Shown: positions 23,773 to 32,831 of the stretch, one piece after another | Layout: every line of letters begins with the position of its first letter | Numbering within the stretch: position 1 is the first letter of the stretch | Source of the DNA: Fimenecus sp045545735 | GTDB taxonomy: Bacteria > Bacillota > Clostridia > Oscillospirales > Acutalibacteraceae | NCBI GenBank assembly: GCA_045545735.1 | Contig: JAZQBM010000009.1 | Span: 1-59,556, forward strand | Reading direction: 5' to 3' | DNA length: 59,556 nt | Translations under genes and position numbers: made by a program | Notes under the pieces: model-generated | Told to the model about the DNA's origin: nothing | What the model saw: only the letters and a program-made list of their open reading frames with translations | The model's database searches: none

Positions 23773-24558
23773 TTTTTGTTTTTTCAAATTTTTAATACTT
23801 AAAGTTATTCCTATCAGCGTAGCACCTATTCCTGCAGTAAGTATCAGGTTAATAATTGCATATCCAAGAGTACCATACGCTGTTATTCCCGATACAACTG
23901 TTCTGCCTATTTCAGAAACATCGAAATCCAAGAGCCAACCCAAATAAAAAATTCCAAAAATCCCTACAACATACAGAATATCGTACACAATACAGCCAAT
24001 TAAGATTATTTTAGATTTAATTCTTGAAAGTTCCACATTTTCTTTACTAAATATTTTACAAGTAATAACCGCCATTATTGAAATAAAGACAGCTTCTATA
24101 ATATGAGGAATAAAGAAAACCGTACCCCAATTCAGCCCAAACTGTAACGGCAGGTACACAACCCATATACACCAATACCAAGCATTCTTTTTTACCAAAA
24201 GACAAATCATTGCACATAGAACTATAGGGAATGTAACAAACGCTCCAAAAGGAACAAGTAAGCTCAAAAACGCAACCCCAATCAGAATACAACCTGTCAA
24301 TTGAGTTTTTGTCATTGAATTCTTAAAGTTCTCTATCTTATTTATGTGCTTTTCTTGTGGTTTTTCTCGACCTGTTATTTCATCAAGCGAAATTTCAAAG
24401 ACATCACACAACTTTATTAGTTTGTCTAAATCGGGAACAGCCGTATTATTCTCCCATTTTGAAACGGATTGACGGGACACATCAAGTTTGTCTGCCAAAT
24501 CCCCTTGCGACAAGTTCTTTTTTGTTCTTAATTCATATATTTTTTCACCAATGTTCAT
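23770..24558 (-). CDS. Xre-type transcriptional regulator with membrane domain
   Basis: 262 residues. The first ~65 are a textbook helix-turn-helix (IYELRTKKNLSQGDLADKLDVSRQSVSKWENNTAVPDLDKL). After a short linker come about five to six membrane helices (aa ~88-130, 137-165, 178-205, 215-250). Such regulators are believed to sense a membrane or envelope state; the target is unknown. It sits head-on to the SCP2 operon and may not be related to it. Start ATG 24558 follows an AGGAGGGG site. Confidence 0.8.
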   Translation of the reverse strand: MNIGEKIYELRTKKNLSQGDLADKLDVSRQSVSKWENNTAVPDLDKLIKLCDVFEISLDEITGREKPQEKHINKIENFKNSMTKTQLTGCILIGVAFLSLLVPFGAFVTFPIVLCAMICLLVKKNAWYWCIWVVYLPLQFGLNWGTVFFIPHIIEAVFISIMAVITCKIFSKENVELSRIKSKIILIGCIVYDILYVVGIFGIFYLGWLLDFDVSEIGRTVVSGITAYGTLGYAIINLILTAGIGATLIGITLSIKNLKKQK

Positions 24559-24652
24559 TAAATCCCCTCCTGTCTATTTCGATTTTAACATAAAAGAGGA
24601 ACAATTTCCACCAATCCCACTTGAAAATTTAGCAACCAACAGTTGCACAAAC

Positions 24653-24684
24653 AAAAATCTCGGTTTAAAAGCCGAGATTTTTTC
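24653..24684. terminator. Terminator of the acyl-ACP synthetase gene
   Basis: Near-perfect stem AAAAATCTCGG / CCGAGATTTTT, symmetric A and T flanks, minus-strand use expected. Confidence 0.85.
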
Positions 24685-24695
24685 ACTGTTTTTGC

Positions 24696-27248
24696 TTATC
24701 TTCTGCATTCATTCTGCAATTTTAAGATTGCTTCTTGAATCTCCTTTGTTAATTCTTCAGTTGTTTTTCCGTCAGATGAAATCACTTCACCAAATAAGAC
24801 ATCAACATTGAATTTTTTCTTATTCTTTGTATCATAGAACTTCATCATCTTTTTGCCTTTAGGGAACAACTCGTATGCACCATTAATATAAACAGGAACT
24901 ACAGGCACGCCTGCGTCAATAGCAAGCACAGATGCACCGCTCTTAATTTCACGGAAAATTCCATCTGCACTTCTTGTGCCTTCAGGGTGAATAAGCACAC
25001 ACCAATCTTCTTTAAGTTTTGCTTTAAGACTGTTCATTGTGTTCATATTCATTCCGCCACGGTCAACAGGCACCATACCTGTTGCTTTAATGAGTTTTTT
25101 ACTGAACACATCATTGCGGAAAAGTTCTTTTTTTGCCATGCAGCAAAGTTTCATAAAACGCTCTTTTGAAAATGCCATTGAAACAAAAAGATAATCAATT
25201 TTTGAAACGTGGTTAGCACAGATAATAACCCCTTTATTTGTTGGCATATTTTCTGCGTTTTTAATGTTGATATTATAACAAGATTTTGCAAAATCTCTAA
25301 ACTTTGCATATGTCTTATAATCAGATTCTGTTTTTTCGTATGGGTAAACGCTTAAGTCAGTTTCAGTTGTTTCTGTTTCAGCAGTATCACCTTTTTCAAT
25401 AGCAACAACCAGCTCTTTTACCGTCATCTCTTTAGAATAAGCTCGTTCAACATTTACATTGTATACGCTTTCAATTTCCATAGCCAAGTCAACTGAACTT
25501 AACGAGTCAAATGAGAGGTCTGTGAAAATCTTTGTATCTTCATTGATTTGTGATGCCGGTGCACCTGAAATGTCAGCAATTATACGAATGACTTGTGAAA
25601 GTAAATCCATATTTTCAATAGGAGTTTCTTCAACTTTCACTTCGCCATTACGCTCTTCAATAGCCTGCTTTTTAAGAAGATATCTTTTGGCTTTCTGCAA
25701 AGATGTTCTTGGAATTTCATTTATGAAATGAGTTTTAAAAATTCGCATATTCTGTGCAACAACTGCACCTTTTTCGCGAATTTGTTCTTCAATTTTTTCA
25801 CGTAACTCCTGTGCTTCAGCAACAATAAATGCGTGGATTTCGTCGTGGTCCTTATTTTCAGCAGGAACACCACAAATTACAAGCTCTTTAACGCCCTCAA
25901 GCCCTGCATATTTTGCCTCCAAATCATCAGGAGTAACTTTTTTACCTGTTGAAAGCACAATATTTTCTTTTGAACGACCAACAATTTTAATGTTACCCTC
26001 ATTATCGCGTACTGCAAGGTCGCCGGTCTTAAACCATCCGTCTTCGGTAAAAGCCCCTTTTGTTGCTTCTTCGTCGCGGAAGTAACCTTTCATCATATAT
26101 GGCGACTTAATAAGCAACTCACCATCATCTGTGAAATCAATCTGAATATCAGGATATGGTTTACCACAAGAGTCGGTGTGAATGTCCCCCTCAACATTAC
26201 CAATTGTAGGAATATTTGTTTCACTTGCACCGTATGTAATAAGAAGATTAAAGCCCGTACCGTAATAGAAATCGGCAACTTCTTGACTTAACGGAGCACC
26301 TGCAGAACAAAGGAATTCAAGGCAACCACCAAATCCCTCGTGAATACTCTTAAAGAGTTTTTTACCAAGTAACGAGCCGTTCTTTCTTCTTGCTTTAAGG
26401 CAAATAGGGAAGAATTTTTCAAACATTATCTTAGTAGCAGGTTTTGAATTGATTTTGCGAAGCACTGCAGTTCTAAAAAGCTCATAAACTTTTGGTACTG
26501 CCGGTAAAACTGTTGGATGATATTCCGCAAACGCACCAAGAATTGCCTCAGCAGCAATAGTTTCAATATAATGAACGTCAGAGCCTGAAAGTGCTGGACC
26601 TAACACAAGACAAATTACACCGTAAATGTGACTGTTTGGAAGAATTGCAAGAAATCGTGCGTCTTCAGTAATTTTTTGCACCTTTAATGTCATTTGAGTT
26701 GTCTTGATAAGACTCTCATGGTAATGCATAATTCCTGCTGATTTACGGGTTGTACCTGACGAAAAAATAATACAAGCAACATTTTCATCTGTGTCGGTAC
26801 TTTTTGGTAAATCTCCAGAAACAACCTTTGCAGAGTCTTCAAAAAGTGAGCAATCAAGCACGTTAAAAAATGGGAATTTGTATTTTGCAACACCACCTAA
26901 TTTTTCGTGTGCCGTTTGTGAAACAAATGCTGCCCGTACATCTGAACGTGTAATAAATTCGTCTAAATCCTCACCTGCAAGTGAAGCATCAACAAGTGTC
27001 GCCGTACAGCGAATTTTACAAGATGCAAGAAAAGCAATTGTCCATTCAGGACAACTTTCTGCAACAAATGCGATTCTGTCCCCTGCTTTAACGCCTGCGT
27101 TCACAAGTGCATCTGTGTACTTTTCAACTTTTTCAAAAACTTGCCCGTATGTATAAACACGCTTACCGCCATTATCAAGCCCGATTGACATAGCGCGTTT
27201 GTTAGGGTGTTTTGCGTTGATTTCATAAATCGTATCAAAAATATTCAT
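24696..27248 (-). CDS. Three-domain protein: AMP-forming acyl synthetase, ACP, 1-acyl-glycerol-phosphate-type acyltransferase
   Basis: 850 residues. Domain 1 (aa ~1-535) is an adenylate-forming enzyme: IIFSSGTTRKSAG, WFKTGDLAV, GRSKENIVLSTGKKV and a lysine-bearing end (RTSLQKAKRYLL). Domain 2 (aa ~545-625) is an acyl carrier protein with the phosphopantetheine Ser in FTDLSFDSLSS (aa ~579). Domain 3 (aa ~650-850) is a PlsC-type acyltransferase with NHVSKID (aa ~678) and HPEGTR (aa ~751). This resembles bifunctional Aas but with an ACP built in between the two enzymes, so activated acyl chains can pass directly to a lysophospholipid or similar acceptor. No membrane helix is obvious. It is a single-gene unit with a divergent promoter to the RluA gene. 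Confidence 0.88.
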   Translation of the reverse strand: MNIFDTIYEINAKHPNKRAMSIGLDNGGKRVYTYGQVFEKVEKYTDALVNAGVKAGDRIAFVAESCPEWTIAFLASCKIRCTATLVDASLAGEDLDEFITRSDVRAAFVSQTAHEKLGGVAKYKFPFFNVLDCSLFEDSAKVVSGDLPKSTDTDENVACIIFSSGTTRKSAGIMHYHESLIKTTQMTLKVQKITEDARFLAILPNSHIYGVICLVLGPALSGSDVHYIETIAAEAILGAFAEYHPTVLPAVPKVYELFRTAVLRKINSKPATKIMFEKFFPICLKARRKNGSLLGKKLFKSIHEGFGGCLEFLCSAGAPLSQEVADFYYGTGFNLLITYGASETNIPTIGNVEGDIHTDSCGKPYPDIQIDFTDDGELLIKSPYMMKGYFRDEEATKGAFTEDGWFKTGDLAVRDNEGNIKIVGRSKENIVLSTGKKVTPDDLEAKYAGLEGVKELVICGVPAENKDHDEIHAFIVAEAQELREKIEEQIREKGAVVAQNMRIFKTHFINEIPRTSLQKAKRYLLKKQAIEERNGEVKVEETPIENMDLLSQVIRIIADISGAPASQINEDTKIFTDLSFDSLSSVDLAMEIESVYNVNVERAYSKEMTVKELVVAIEKGDTAETETTETDLSVYPYEKTESDYKTYAKFRDFAKSCYNINIKNAENMPTNKGVIICANHVSKIDYLFVSMAFSKERFMKLCCMAKKELFRNDVFSKKLIKATGMVPVDRGGMNMNTMNSLKAKLKEDWCVLIHPEGTRSADGIFREIKSGASVLAIDAGVPVVPVYINGAYELFPKGKKMMKFYDTKNKKKFNVDVLFGEVISSDGKTTEELTKEIQEAILKLQNECRR

Positions 27249-27300
27249 AGTTTTTTGAAATATTAAAAATATTCTTCCCTTTCAAAATATACACAAAAAG

Positions 27301-27328
27301 TTTATCACAAAAACACGCACTGTGTCAA
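27301..27328 (-). promoter_or_regulatory. Promoter of the acyl synthetase gene
   Basis: On the minus strand TTGACA (27328-27323), 16-base spacer, GATAAA (27306-27301). It overlaps back-to-back with the RluA gene promoter region. Confidence 0.5.
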
Positions 27329-27344
27329 TTAAAATGATTTTCAC

Positions 27345-27373
27345 TTGCCTTTTTGCCCTTTTTAGAATACAAT
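27345..27373 (+). promoter_or_regulatory. Promoter of the RluA-family gene
   Basis: TTGCCT (27345-27350), 17-base spacer, TACAAT (27368-27373). Confidence 0.5.
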
Positions 27374-27407
27374 AACTGTATTAAATCTTATATAAAAAGG
27401 TATTTTT

Positions 27408-28292
27408 ATGAACACAAAAAGACGCATAGATTTCACAATTGAAGAAAAGTATAACGGCAAGCAAGTGTACGATTTTTTGCGTAACAGAGCAAAAGTGTCG
27501 GCTCGTCTTATTCCGAAACTCAAACACGACCCCGAGGGCATTATGATTAACGGAGTTCATGCAAGAACTATTGATTTACTCAAAACAGGTGATGTTTTAT
27601 CAATTACCGTCCCCGCTGATAAAAAAGAACGTGTTTCGGCAGTAGCACCCCTTAACTACAAACTTAAAGTTTTATTTGAAGATGACGACATTCTCATTAT
27701 CGACAAGCCTGCCGGACTCCCCTTGCACCCGTCTCACAACCATCAAGGTGACACAGTAGCAAACGCAGTTGCATATCATCTTGAAAGTCAAGGGAAATCT
27801 GCAGTTTTTCGTTCAATAGGTCGCCTTGACCGTGGCACTTCGGGAATTGTTATCTGTGCCCTTAACAGATTTGTTGCAGGTGTGCTTAACGGTAAAATCT
27901 ACAAGGAATATATGGCAGTTTGCGAAGGTATTTATGAGGGCGAAGGCGTAATTGACAAACCTATTTACCGACCTGACCCAATCAAAACTTACCGCACCGT
28001 TGACGAACGTGGTGAAGTTGCAATTACTAATTGGAAAGCACTTTCACACCACGACGGACGCACTCTTTTGCGTATTCATCTGCTTACAGGCAGAACTCAC
28101 CAGATTCGTGTGCATTTTGCATCAATGGGAACACCACTTACAGGGGACACAATGTACGGTACCCCTCGTGACGATATTTCCCATCAGGCACTCCATTGTT
28201 GCTATTGCAAATTCACACACCCCATTACAAAAGAGTTAATTGAGATTGAGTGTCCCCTCCCCGACGATATTGCACAATTCGTTACCAGATAA
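27408..28292 (+). CDS. RluA-family RNA pseudouridine synthase
   Basis: 294 residues. An S4-like RNA-binding domain occupies aa ~10-75 (QVYDFLRNRAKVSARLIPKLKHDPEGIMINGV). The catalytic domain follows, with the RluA motif GRLDRGTSGIVI holding the catalytic Asp, then LTGRTHQIRVHFASMGTPLTGDTMYG. It converts uridine to pseudouridine in rRNA or tRNA. The substrate (RluC, RluD or TruC-like) cannot be told from sequence. Confidence 0.9.
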   Translation: MNTKRRIDFTIEEKYNGKQVYDFLRNRAKVSARLIPKLKHDPEGIMINGVHARTIDLLKTGDVLSITVPADKKERVSAVAPLNYKLKVLFEDDDILIIDKPAGLPLHPSHNHQGDTVANAVAYHLESQGKSAVFRSIGRLDRGTSGIVICALNRFVAGVLNGKIYKEYMAVCEGIYEGEGVIDKPIYRPDPIKTYRTVDERGEVAITNWKALSHHDGRTLLRIHLLTGRTHQIRVHFASMGTPLTGDTMYGTPRDDISHQALHCCYCKFTHPITKELIEIECPLPDDIAQFVTR

Positions 28293-28298
28293 CTCCAC

Positions 28299-28327
28299 TT
28301 GATAATTTTTGGACATTATGGTAAAAT
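28299..28327 (+). promoter_or_regulatory. Promoter of the acyltransferase pair
   Basis: TTGATA, 17-base spacer, TAAAAT; first gene starts 31 bases later. Confidence 0.5.
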
Positions 28328-28358
28328 AGTTACAAATCGGTTACAAACAGGTGATTTT

Positions 28359-29657
28359 ATGAATGAAATTTTGGATTATATTGTATATCCCGAAGATATA
28401 AAAATAACTGTACCCCCAATTATGCCTAAAAGACAAAATGACTTTTACGCAGGGCTTGTATATAACATTTCACGCTTTATTCTTAAGTTTATTGTCCGTG
28501 GTGGCACTAAACTTGAAAAAATTGGCGATGTAGAAAATCTTAAACCACCTTACATTGTTCTTTGCAATCACAATCAATTTGTGGACTTTTTTACATGTTA
28601 CAAAGCATTACACCCACATAAAATTAACAACATTGCAACTCTTGACGGATTTATTGGCTTTGAAAAGGTTATGACAGAATTAGGTTGTGCTTGTCACAGA
28701 AAATATACAACCGATTTAAGCCTTGTCCGTGCTTGTCACAAAGTGCTTCACGAATATGGCGACGTTCTTTGTATGTACCCGGAGGCTCGTTACTCAAATG
28801 TGGGCACAACAGCAATAATTCCCGATGTTGTGGGCAAACTTGTTAAGAAAAATAAAGTTCCTGTTGTGGTGCTTCTTAATCACGGTCACTATCTTAACGC
28901 ACCATTCTGGGATTTTCGTCAGTACAGAAAAGTACCTTTCTACTCAACTATGAAACAAATTCTTACAGTAGAGCAAATTGAAGAAATGACCGCTGACGAA
29001 ATTAACGAAGTAATTCGTGAAGAAATGTATTACGACGACCACGCTTGGCAAAAAGAAAACAATATTAAAATTACTGAAGATTTCCGTGCAGACGGTCTTA
29101 ACAAAGTACTTTATAAATGTCCGCACTGTATGGCAGAGGGCAAAACCGTAGGTAAAGGAATACATCTTACTTGCGAAGAATGTGGCAAGGTGTGGGAATA
29201 CACAGAACTTGGCGAACTCAAAGCCCTTGACGGCGAAACTGAATTTTCACATATTCCTGACTGGTATGAATGGGAAAGAGAATGTGTACGCAAAGAAATA
29301 CTTGACGGCACATACAGATATGAAGAAACTTTACCCGTATATTCAATGCCCGGTCTTGAATATATTCCTATAGGTGAAGCAACCGTTACTCATGATTTAG
29401 AAAACGGATTTGTGCTTACCGGAAACTACAACGGTCACGATTACAGAATTCAGCGACCGGCCAAAACTCTTTATACATTACATAACGAATTTGCATTCAA
29501 GAAACTCGGCAAAGTAGATTGTTTTGACGTATCAGTTAAAGACAATTCTTTCTACTGCGTACCAAATCAGAAAGATGTTGTTACAAAACTTATGTTAGCA
29601 ACTGAAGAAATGTATAAAATTGTAACCACACCAACAGTCAGTGCAAAATCCAAATAG
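28359..29657 (+). CDS. PlsC-type acyltransferase with C-terminal zinc ribbon (copy 1)
   Basis: 432 residues, ATG 28359 behind AGGTGA (a longer in-frame start at 28299 is inside the promoter). The first half is a 1-acylglycerol-3-phosphate acyltransferase fold: LCNHNQFVDF (the N-H-x4-D motif), then MYPEARYS in place of the usual PEGTR. After aa ~240 comes an unusual tail: a zinc ribbon with two Cys pairs (CPHC and CEEC), a ZnR-like E-F-S-H-I-P-D-W-Y-x-W-E-R block, and a ~90-residue beta-rich end (TVTHDLENGFVLTGNYNGHDYR). The tail is not part of any acyltransferase I know. Likely acylates a lipid precursor at the membrane. Confidence 0.78.
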   Translation: MNEILDYIVYPEDIKITVPPIMPKRQNDFYAGLVYNISRFILKFIVRGGTKLEKIGDVENLKPPYIVLCNHNQFVDFFTCYKALHPHKINNIATLDGFIGFEKVMTELGCACHRKYTTDLSLVRACHKVLHEYGDVLCMYPEARYSNVGTTAIIPDVVGKLVKKNKVPVVVLLNHGHYLNAPFWDFRQYRKVPFYSTMKQILTVEQIEEMTADEINEVIREEMYYDDHAWQKENNIKITEDFRADGLNKVLYKCPHCMAEGKTVGKGIHLTCEECGKVWEYTELGELKALDGETEFSHIPDWYEWERECVRKEILDGTYRYEETLPVYSMPGLEYIPIGEATVTHDLENGFVLTGNYNGHDYRIQRPAKTLYTLHNEFAFKKLGKVDCFDVSVKDNSFYCVPNQKDVVTKLMLATEEMYKIVTTPTVSAKSK

Positions 29658-29666
29658 GTAACCATT

Positions 29667-30947
29667 ATGAATGAATCAAGAAACTTTCTGACAGAAATTA
29701 TTTATCCCGACGAAATAGAACGTTATTCCGTTGGTAAAGTTCCTGCCAAGCAACCTGACAAAATTACAAAGGGTGCTTATAAACTTTCTTCTTTATTCTT
29801 ATCTTTTATAAGGGCAGGCTACAAAATCGAAAAAATTAATATGGATGATTTAAAGCCACCATATATTTTGCTTGCTAATCATATGCAATTTATGGACTTT
29901 GCTATGCTTTTCAGAGCAACGTATCCACACAAGGTTAATGTTGTTGCGGCATTCAATGTTTTTCATCTTTTTCCAAAAATCATGGAAAAAGCAGGGTGCA
30001 TCTGCACTCATAAATTCACTACTGATACCGCACTTGTCCGTTCTTGCAAAAAGGTATTGAAAGAATACGGCGATGTGTTCTGTATGTACCCCGAAGCACG
30101 CTACACTCCTGACGGAACACAATCTGTTTTGCCCGATGCAATAGGCAAACTCGTTAAAAAGAATGGTGTTCCTCTTGTAGTTATGCTTAATCACGGAAAT
30201 TACTTAAATTTACCGTTCTGGGCAAGTTACACTTACAGAAAAGCACCATTTTTTGCAACGGTAAAACAAGTATTAACCGCTGAACAAGTGGCAAGTATGA
30301 CAGTTGACGAAATAAATGCTGTTATCCGCCAAGAAATGACCTATGACGACTTTAAATGGCAAAAAGATAATAACATTATTATCAAACATAAAAAACGTGC
30401 AGAAGGGCTTCATAAAGTGCTTTATCAATGCCCCGCTTGTAAAACTGAACACAGAATGAACTCAAAAGGTATTCACCTTTTTTGCGAAGAATGTGGTAAA
30501 AAGTGGGAAATGACTACTTTAGGCGAACTTAAAGCCTTAAACGGCGAAACCGAGTTTTCACATATTCCCGATTGGTATGCGTGGGAAAGACAAAATGTGC
30601 GAAACGAACTTCTGCAAGGCAAATACAGTTATGAAGAAGAAGTTGAAGTTATTTCTCAACCAAACGTAAATGACTATGTGCCGTTAGGCAAAGGAAAAGT
30701 CACTCACGATTATGAAAACGGCTTTGTAATTGAGGGGCATTATAACGGCAACGATTATAGAATAGGGCGACCGACAAAAGGACTTTACAGCTTGCATATT
30801 GAATATGGGTTTAATCAAATCAAAGGCGTTGATTGTTTTGAGATTTCAACCACAAACGACTCATTCTATTGCATACCAAGACGAAAGGACATCGTTACAA
30901 AACTTGCACTCGCAACCGAAGAAGCATTCAAAATCGCAAATAAATAA
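29667..30947 (+). CDS. PlsC-type acyltransferase with C-terminal zinc ribbon (copy 2)
   Basis: 426 residues, ten bases after copy 1 and about half identical to it by eye. The same order is kept: LANHMQFMDF, MYPEARYT, zinc ribbon CPAC ... CEEC, the block EFSHIPDWYAWERQNV, and the beta-rich end KVTHDYENGFVIEGHYNGNDYR. The tandem pair may work on two positions of one lipid or form a heterodimer. A terminator follows immediately, so the two genes are a complete unit. Confidence 0.78.
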   Translation: MNESRNFLTEIIYPDEIERYSVGKVPAKQPDKITKGAYKLSSLFLSFIRAGYKIEKINMDDLKPPYILLANHMQFMDFAMLFRATYPHKVNVVAAFNVFHLFPKIMEKAGCICTHKFTTDTALVRSCKKVLKEYGDVFCMYPEARYTPDGTQSVLPDAIGKLVKKNGVPLVVMLNHGNYLNLPFWASYTYRKAPFFATVKQVLTAEQVASMTVDEINAVIRQEMTYDDFKWQKDNNIIIKHKKRAEGLHKVLYQCPACKTEHRMNSKGIHLFCEECGKKWEMTTLGELKALNGETEFSHIPDWYAWERQNVRNELLQGKYSYEEEVEVISQPNVNDYVPLGKGKVTHDYENGFVIEGHYNGNDYRIGRPTKGLYSLHIEYGFNQIKGVDCFEISTTNDSFYCIPRRKDIVTKLALATEEAFKIANK

Positions 30948-30954
30948 AAAAATT

Positions 30955-30988
30955 AGGACTCAACAAACAGTTGAGTCCTTTGTTTTTA
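30955..30988 (+). terminator. Terminator of the acyltransferase pair
   Basis: Perfect stem AGGACTCAAC / GTTGAGTCCT followed by TTGTTTTT. Confidence 0.9.
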
Positions 30989-31023
30989 GGTTTAATTCCG
31001 AATTACGAATTCAGCATTACGCA
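30989..31023. repeat. Short ATTACG-word repeat
   Basis: Repeats of GAATTACG/GCATTACGCATT words right after the terminator, up to the ProRS stop codon. Similar degenerate words (ATTACCTCTTACCTATTAC) lie just before tmRNA at 55340-55360. Confidence 0.4.
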
Positions 31024-32460
31024 TTAATAAGCCTTGCCCCAATAGAGCATTTTATCTGCAGGTTTGCCACAGCAAACACAAGTGCCACCGATTTTTTCCT
31101 GAACGAAAGGAATACAGCGTGATGAAACGCCTGCCTGCTCTTTAAGAGCATCTTCACATTCACGGTCGCCACACCACATAGCCTTAATAAAGCCCGGTTT
31201 GTTTTCAGCAATATCAATCATTTCGTCCATATTGTTTGCAACATAAGTCATTTCGTTTCTACGTTCAAGTGCTGCATTGTAAAGACCGTCATGAACTAAT
31301 TGAATAAGTTCAGGAATCTTTGTTTCGAGCTCGTCAAGAGATACAAAATATTTTTCTCTTGTATCACGGCGAACGATTACGCACTGATTGTTCTCAATAT
31401 CGCGTGGACCTAATTCAAGACGAAGCGGAACGCCCTTCATTTCATACTCAGCGTATTTCCAACCAGGTGAATTGTCGCTCAAATCAATCTTTGCACGGCA
31501 AACTTTCTTAAGGTTTTCATAAACTTCGGTTGCCTTTTCTTTAACACCCGGCTTATGAGATGCAACCGGAACAACCACAACCTGAATTGGTGCAATTTTA
31601 GGTGGTAAAACAAGACCGTTATCATCACCGTGAGTCATAATTATTGCACCGATAAGACGAGTAGTGCAACCCCAAGAAGTCTGGAATGGGTGCTTTAACT
31701 TGTTGTCTTTATCTTGGAACTGAATTCCGAAAGCCTTTGCAAAACCATCACCAAAATAATGGCTTGTTGCAGACTGTAATGCCTTACCGTCGTGCATAAG
31801 AGCTTCGATTGTATATGTATCTTCTGCACCTGCAAATCTTTCTTTTGCAGTTTTTACACCCTTAACAACAGGCATTGCAAGATAATTTTCACAGAAATCT
31901 GCATATACATTAAGCATTCTGATTGTTTCTTCCTGTGCTTCTTCAGCAGTTGCGTGAATTGTATGACCTTCTTGCCATAAGAATTCACGAGTACGAAGGA
32001 ACGGTCTTGTAGTCTTTTCCCAGCGAACAACTGAAACCCATTGGTTATAGAGTTTTGGCAAGTCGCGGTAAGACTGAATAATATTTGCATAATGCTCACA
32101 GAAAAGTGTTTCGGAAGTAGGTCGAACACAAAGACGCTCTTCAAGTTTTTCACTACCACCGTGAGTTACCCAAGCAACTTCAGGTGCAAAACCTTCAACG
32201 TGGTCCTTTTCTTTATTGAGAAGACTTTCGGGAATAAACATAGGCATACAAACATTTTCGTGCCCTGTTTCTTTGAACATTCCGTCAAGAGTTTTCTGAA
32301 TGTTTTCCCAAATTGCATAACCGTAAGGTCGAATAACCATACAGCCCTTTACGCTTGTATATTCAACCAATTCTGCTTTTTTAACAACGTCGGTATACCA
32401 TTTGGCAAAATCCACGTCCATTGAGGTGATTTCCTCAACCATCTTTTTTTGTTCAGCCAT
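31024..32460 (-). CDS. proS: Prolyl-tRNA synthetase, archaeal/eukaryotic type
   Basis: 478 residues. Class II motifs: GCMVIRPYGYAIWENIQ, motif 2 LRTREFLWQEGHT, and the proline-site HYFGDGFAKAFGIQFQ; then an anticodon-binding domain (QVVVVPVA) and a C-terminal zinc domain (CGDRECE ... CVCCGKPADKMLYWGKAY, the YWGKAY end being typical). It lacks the large editing insert of ordinary bacterial ProRS. This short form is found in Archaea, eukaryotes and a subset of Firmicutes. It charges tRNA-Pro. ATG follows AAGGAAG. Confidence 0.95.
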   Translation of the reverse strand: MAEQKKMVEEITSMDVDFAKWYTDVVKKAELVEYTSVKGCMVIRPYGYAIWENIQKTLDGMFKETGHENVCMPMFIPESLLNKEKDHVEGFAPEVAWVTHGGSEKLEERLCVRPTSETLFCEHYANIIQSYRDLPKLYNQWVSVVRWEKTTRPFLRTREFLWQEGHTIHATAEEAQEETIRMLNVYADFCENYLAMPVVKGVKTAKERFAGAEDTYTIEALMHDGKALQSATSHYFGDGFAKAFGIQFQDKDNKLKHPFQTSWGCTTRLIGAIIMTHGDDNGLVLPPKIAPIQVVVVPVASHKPGVKEKATEVYENLKKVCRAKIDLSDNSPGWKYAEYEMKGVPLRLELGPRDIENNQCVIVRRDTREKYFVSLDELETKIPELIQLVHDGLYNAALERRNEMTYVANNMDEMIDIAENKPGFIKAMWCGDRECEDALKEQAGVSSRCIPFVQEKIGGTCVCCGKPADKMLYWGKAY

Positions 32461-32479
32461 TTTTAATTCTTCCTTATCT

Positions 32480-32507
32480 AAAAAGTACAGGGACTATTAG
32501 TCCCTGC
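32480..32507 (-). terminator. Terminator of the ACP gene
   Basis: Minus-strand stem CAGGGACT / AGTCCCTG followed by TACTTTTT. Confidence 0.7.
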
Positions 32508-32536
32508 AATTTATAATTAATGTTTTTAATAATCAA

Positions 32537-32761
32537 TTAGTGTTCTTCGATAAATTTAACAATATCGGAAACAGTTTTAATATTTTCAAGAGCCTCATCA
32601 GAGATTTCCATATCAAACTCATCTTCAAAGGTCATAACAAGGTCAGCCAAATCAATGCTGTCAGCACCAAGGTCCTCGAGAAGAATAGCGTCCATAGTTA
32701 CAACGTCTTCTTCCAATTCGAGCTGGTCACAAATAATTTCACGAACTTTCTCAAATACCAT
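32537..32761 (-). CDS. acpP: Acyl carrier protein
   Basis: 74 residues, acidic, with the phosphopantetheine Ser in LGADSIDLADLVM. AcpP carries growing acyl chains in fatty-acid and lipid synthesis. Start ATG 32761 behind AGGAGGTG. It has its own promoter and terminator between the phosphohexomutase and ProRS genes, so it is a single-gene unit and not in a fab cluster. Confidence 0.93.
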   Translation of the reverse strand: MVFEKVREIICDQLELEEDVVTMDAILLEDLGADSIDLADLVMTFEDEFDMEISDEALENIKTVSDIVKFIEEH

Positions 32762-32797
32762 TCATAACACCTCCTGCCAAATTTATTTACACCATAT

Positions 32798-32826
32798 ATA
32801 CTAAAATTTTTTGACGCTTTTGTCAA
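32798..32826 (-). promoter_or_regulatory. Promoter of acpP
   Basis: On the minus strand TTGACA (32826-32821), 17-base spacer, TAGTAT (32803-32798). Confidence 0.6.
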
Positions 32827-32831
32827 TAATT

